Shown here in pieces: positions 6,239 through 8,224 of a stretch of 8,224 nucleotides of DNA. The stretch lies in the NCBI GenBank assembly GCA_016203825.1, contig JACQMA010000027.1, positions 1 to 8,224 on the forward strand, given 5' to 3'. Below the pieces are notes generated by a model, which ran no database searches, was not told the DNA's origin, and was given only the letters and a program-made list of their open reading frames with translations. Made by a program: the position numbers and the translations under genes. Origin of the DNA: Deltaproteobacteria bacterium (GTDB lineage Bacteria; UBA10199; 2-02-FULL-44-16). Positions within the stretch are counted from its first letter, which is position 1, and every line of letters begins with the position of its first letter.

Positions 6239-6268
6239 CTTGACTCTTTGACCTCCACCACCCATATG
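6239..6268 (+). promoter_or_regulatory. Sigma-32-like heat-shock promoter of dnaK
   Basis: CTTGAC at 6239-6244, then a 15-bp spacer, then ACCCATATG at 6260-6268, against the RpoH consensus CTTGAA, 13-17 bp, CCCCATnTA. The -35 and spacer are identical to those of the divergent dnaJ promoter. The two -35 boxes form a GTCAAG/CTTGAC inverted repeat 17 bp apart. TTGAC also occurs at 6235-6239 and 6248-6252, so other -35 choices exist. Transcription would start near 6275. Confidence 0.5.
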
Positions 6269-6279
6269 AGCGGCGCCAA

Positions 6280-6285
6280 AGGAGA
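6280..6285 (+). promoter_or_regulatory. Shine-Dalgarno site of dnaK
   Basis: AGGAGA, with 6 nt between GGAG and the ATG at 6291, preceded by AA. It is a good site and supports [14 protein letters not shown] as the N-terminus. Confidence 0.75.
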
Positions 6286-6290
6286 AGACT

Positions 6291-8224
6291 ATGGGAAAAA
6301 TGATTGGAATTGATCTTGGAACAACGAATTCGGTCGTCGCCGTCATGGAAGGTGGCGAGCCGAAAATTATCACGAATCAAGAAGGTGGGCGCACAACGCC
6401 GTCGATTGTGGCCTTCACCAAAGGCGAAATTGTCGTCGGTCAGGCGGCCAAACGCCAGGCGATCACCAACCCCGAAAACACGGTCTACTCGATCAAGCGC
6501 TTCATGGGGCGAAAATTTGATGAAGTGGGCGAAGAGATCAAAATGGTCCCGTACAAAGTCGTGCGGTCCTCCAACAACGACGCCCAAGTGAGCATTGGCG
6601 ACAAAACGTTGCCACCGCCCGAGATCTCGGCGCACGTGCTCCGCAAACTCAAGCTCGCCGCTGAGACGTATCTGGGCGAAACGGTGACCGAAGCCGTGAT
6701 CACGGTCCCCGCCTACTTTAATGATAGTCAGCGACAGGCAACGAAAGATGCGGGCAAAATTGCCGGTCTCGATGTGAAACGCATCGTCAACGAACCGACA
6801 GCCGCCGCCCTCGCCTACGGACTCGACAAGAAAAAAGACCACACGATCGCTGTCTTCGATTTCGGCGGTGGGACGTTCGATATTTCCATCTTGGAAGTTG
6901 GCGAAAATGTCGTCGAGGTTCATTCGACCAATGGCGATACGCATCTCGGCGGCGACAACATCGATCAGCGTTTGATCGAGTACCTTGTGGCCGAGTTCAA
7001 AAAAGATCAGGGGATCGACGTCAGTAAAGATAAAATGGTTCTGCAGAGACTCAAGGAAGCCGGGGAAAAAGCGAAGATTGAACTCTCGTCCGTCGTGGAA
7101 ACCGAAATCAACCTGCCCTTCTTGACGGCCGATGCCTCGGGACCAAAGCACATGAACATCAAGTTGACGCGTGCCAAATTCGAAGCACTCGTCGATGACA
7201 TCCTTCAAAAAACGGTTGAACCGTGTCGCAAAGCCTTGAGCGATGCCGGCAAAAGTGCCTCGGACATTCATGAAGTCGTGTTGGTCGGTGGTTCCACGCG
7301 TATTCCGAAAGTCCAAGAAATCGTCCGCAAGTTTTTTGGTCGCGAACCCCATCAGGGAGTGAACCCCGATGAAGTCGTTGCCGCCGGTGCCGCTGTCCAA
7401 GCGGGCGTTCTTGCCGGTGACGTGAAGGACATGTTGCTCCTTGATGTCACGCCTCTCTCGCTCGGCATTGAAACACTTGGCAGTGTTATGACGAAACTCA
7501 TTGAACGCAACACCACAATTCCAACACGCAAGAGTCAGGTCTTTTCAACTGCAGCAGACAATCAAACATCGGTCGAAGTCCACGTCCTGCAGGGTGAGCG
7601 CGAGATGGCGGGTGACAATCGGACGCTGGGTCGATTTCACTTGGAAGGTATTCCGTCTGCACCGCGTGGTGTTCCCCAAGTGGAAGTCACGTTCGACATC
7701 GACGCCAACGGCATCGTCCACGTCATGGCGAAGGATATGGCGACGAAAAAAGAGCAGAAGATTACGATTACATCGTCATCGGGCCTCTCGAAAGAAGAGA
7801 TCGAGAAACTCGTCCGGGCCGCCAAGGAACATGAGTCGGATGATAAAAAACGTCGCGAGGAGATCGAACAGCGCAATCAAGCTGACAGTCTCGTCTACGC
7901 CACCGAAAAATTGATCAAAGAGAATAAAGAAAAGATTAATGCGGACGAACTCAAGAAAATCGAGGAAGCGCTGGCCGCCTGCAAAAAGGCAATCGAAGGA
8001 AAAGAAGCGGCTGAAATCAAGCGAACCATGGACGCCTTGATGCAAGCCTCACATAAAGTTGCCGAACAGATGTATAAGGAAGCAGCAGCCAAAGCTCCGG
8101 ACTCCGGCAACGGCGCCACCCCTCCCAACTGCGACGTCCCCAACTGCTGGTGGTGGCACTCCTATAACGTGGGCATCCCGCCCCAGCCCATCATAGACTT
8201 CAGCCTTTACAAGAGCTCCGCCCA
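6291..8224 (+). CDS. dnaK: Chaperone protein DnaK (Hsp70), no stop before window end
   Basis: DnaK is the ATP-driven chaperone that binds exposed hydrophobic segments, working with DnaJ and GrpE. The frame is open from 6291 to the edge (644 codons plus 2 nt). The nucleotide-binding domain has the phosphate loop GIDLGTTNS (6-14), [37 protein letters not shown] (188-197) and [10 protein letters not shown]. The hydrophobic interdomain linker and start of the substrate domain is [13 protein letters not shown], from D380. The beta-sandwich ends near [15 protein letters not shown], and an alpha-helical lid with many Lys and Glu residues follows to about residue 600. Up to about 608 it is an ordinary DnaK. 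Beyond that the acidic tail expected in bacteria (DVIDAEFEE-like) is missing and unrelated sequence continues in frame past the usual total length (E. coli 638). Treat the residues after 608 as suspect. grpE and hrcA are not in the window. Confidence 0.96.
   Translation, partial: MGKMIGIDLGTTNSVVAVMEGGEPKIITNQEGGRTTPSIVAFTKGEIVVGQAAKRQAITNPENTVYSIKRFMGRKFDEVGEEIKMVPYKVVRSSNNDAQVSIGDKTLPPPEISAHVLRKLKLAAETYLGETVTEAVITVPAYFNDSQRQATKDAGKIAGLDVKRIVNEPTAAALAYGLDKKKDHTIAVFDFGGGTFDISILEVGENVVEVHSTNGDTHLGGDNIDQRLIEYLVAEFKKDQGIDVSKDKMVLQRLKEAGEKAKIELSSVVETEINLPFLTADASGPKHMNIKLTRAKFEALVDDILQKTVEPCRKALSDAGKSASDIHEVVLVGGSTRIPKVQEIVRKFFGREPHQGVNPDEVVAAGAAVQAGVLAGDVKDMLLLDVTPLSLGIETLGSVMTKLIERNTTIPTRKSQVFSTAADNQTSVEVHVLQGEREMAGDNRTLGRFHLEGIPSAPRGVPQVEVTFDIDANGIVHVMAKDMATKKEQKITITSSSGLSKEEIEKLVRAAKEHESDDKKRREEIEQRNQADSLVYATEKLIKENKEKINADELKKIEEALAACKKAIEGKEAAEIKRTMDALMQASHKVAEQMYKEAAAKAPDSGNGATPPNCDVPNCWWWHSYNVGIPPQPIIDFSLYKSSA
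8112..8224 (+). other. Anomalous sequence replacing the DnaK C-terminal tail
   Basis: After PDSGNG (603-608) the frame reads [18 protein letters not shown] and then a Pro/Ile-rich stretch, with two Cys, three consecutive Trp and almost no acidic residues. Counting by eye, 35 of 39 codons here end in G or C, against about 20 of 40 in a DnaK stretch some 200-320 bp upstream. CCCAACTGC occurs twice, 15 bp apart. This looks like DNA from another source joined at the contig edge. A real fusion is possible but less likely. Confidence 0.55.

Noticed and set aside
6167..6290. CIRCE/HrcA operator between dnaK and dnaJ
   Set aside because: I looked for TTAGCACTC-N9-GAGTGCTAA or a degenerate form on both strands and found none. 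The inverted GTCAAG/CTTGAC is better explained by facing -35 boxes.
6144..7400. A 418-codon open frame on the minus strand opposite dnaK
   Set aside because: It lies antisense to a fully conserved DnaK nucleotide-binding domain, and its protein resembles no family I know. Long antisense frames are common opposite hsp70 genes as a by-product of codon bias.
1..8224. CRISPR array, insertion sequence, phage or defence genes
   Set aside because: No regularly spaced direct repeats, transposase or integrase motifs, or effector-type domains are visible. The window is almost fully accounted for by housekeeping genes.

Overview
The window reads as housekeeping chromosome from a Gram-negative bacterium of broadly proteobacterial type, possibly one of the deltaproteobacteria-like lineages. 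Three things suggest this: a pgsA / tRNA-Gly(GCC) pair in the same order as in E. coli, sigma-32-like promoters in front of both dnaK and dnaJ with no CIRCE element, and a DnaK of the Gram-negative type. The lineage is inference only. Both window ends cut through genes, so the piece may be a whole short contig.

Layout. On the minus strand at the left lies rpsA (ribosomal protein S1, 3' end missing), preceded by a leader with competing hairpins and a strong Shine-Dalgarno site. Further right, also on minus, are tRNA-Gly(GCC), an unusual block of interlocking inverted repeats, and pgsA (phosphatidylglycerophosphate synthase). nadB (L-aspartate oxidase) runs the other way on plus. A 27-bp motif resembling a common dispersed repeat occupies the place of its ribosome-binding site. 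nadB converges on and slightly overlaps a minus-strand cluster whose transcription order is dnaJ, an alpha/beta hydrolase lacking its nucleophilic serine, and a small exported protein of unknown function. dnaK starts 124 bp from dnaJ and points away from it. It runs off the right end.

How the genes fit together. S1, tRNA-Gly, PgsA and NadB serve translation, phospholipid synthesis and NAD synthesis, and are neighbours without an obvious shared pathway. DnaK and DnaJ are chaperone partners. Here they are divergent rather than in the usual dnaK-dnaJ order, and each has a candidate heat-shock promoter with the same 15-bp spacer. The hydrolase and exported protein probably share the dnaJ transcript, so they may be heat-shock genes too.

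The most unusual points are these. The last ~110 bases replace the acidic DnaK tail with an unrelated Cys/Trp/Pro-rich stretch of much higher GC3, most likely a chimeric contig end. The hydrolase carries GHGVG where GHSxG is expected. The interlocking repeats sit directly upstream of tRNA-Gly. I found no CRISPR array, transposase, phage gene or defence system, and I do not see a wholly new multi-gene system here.
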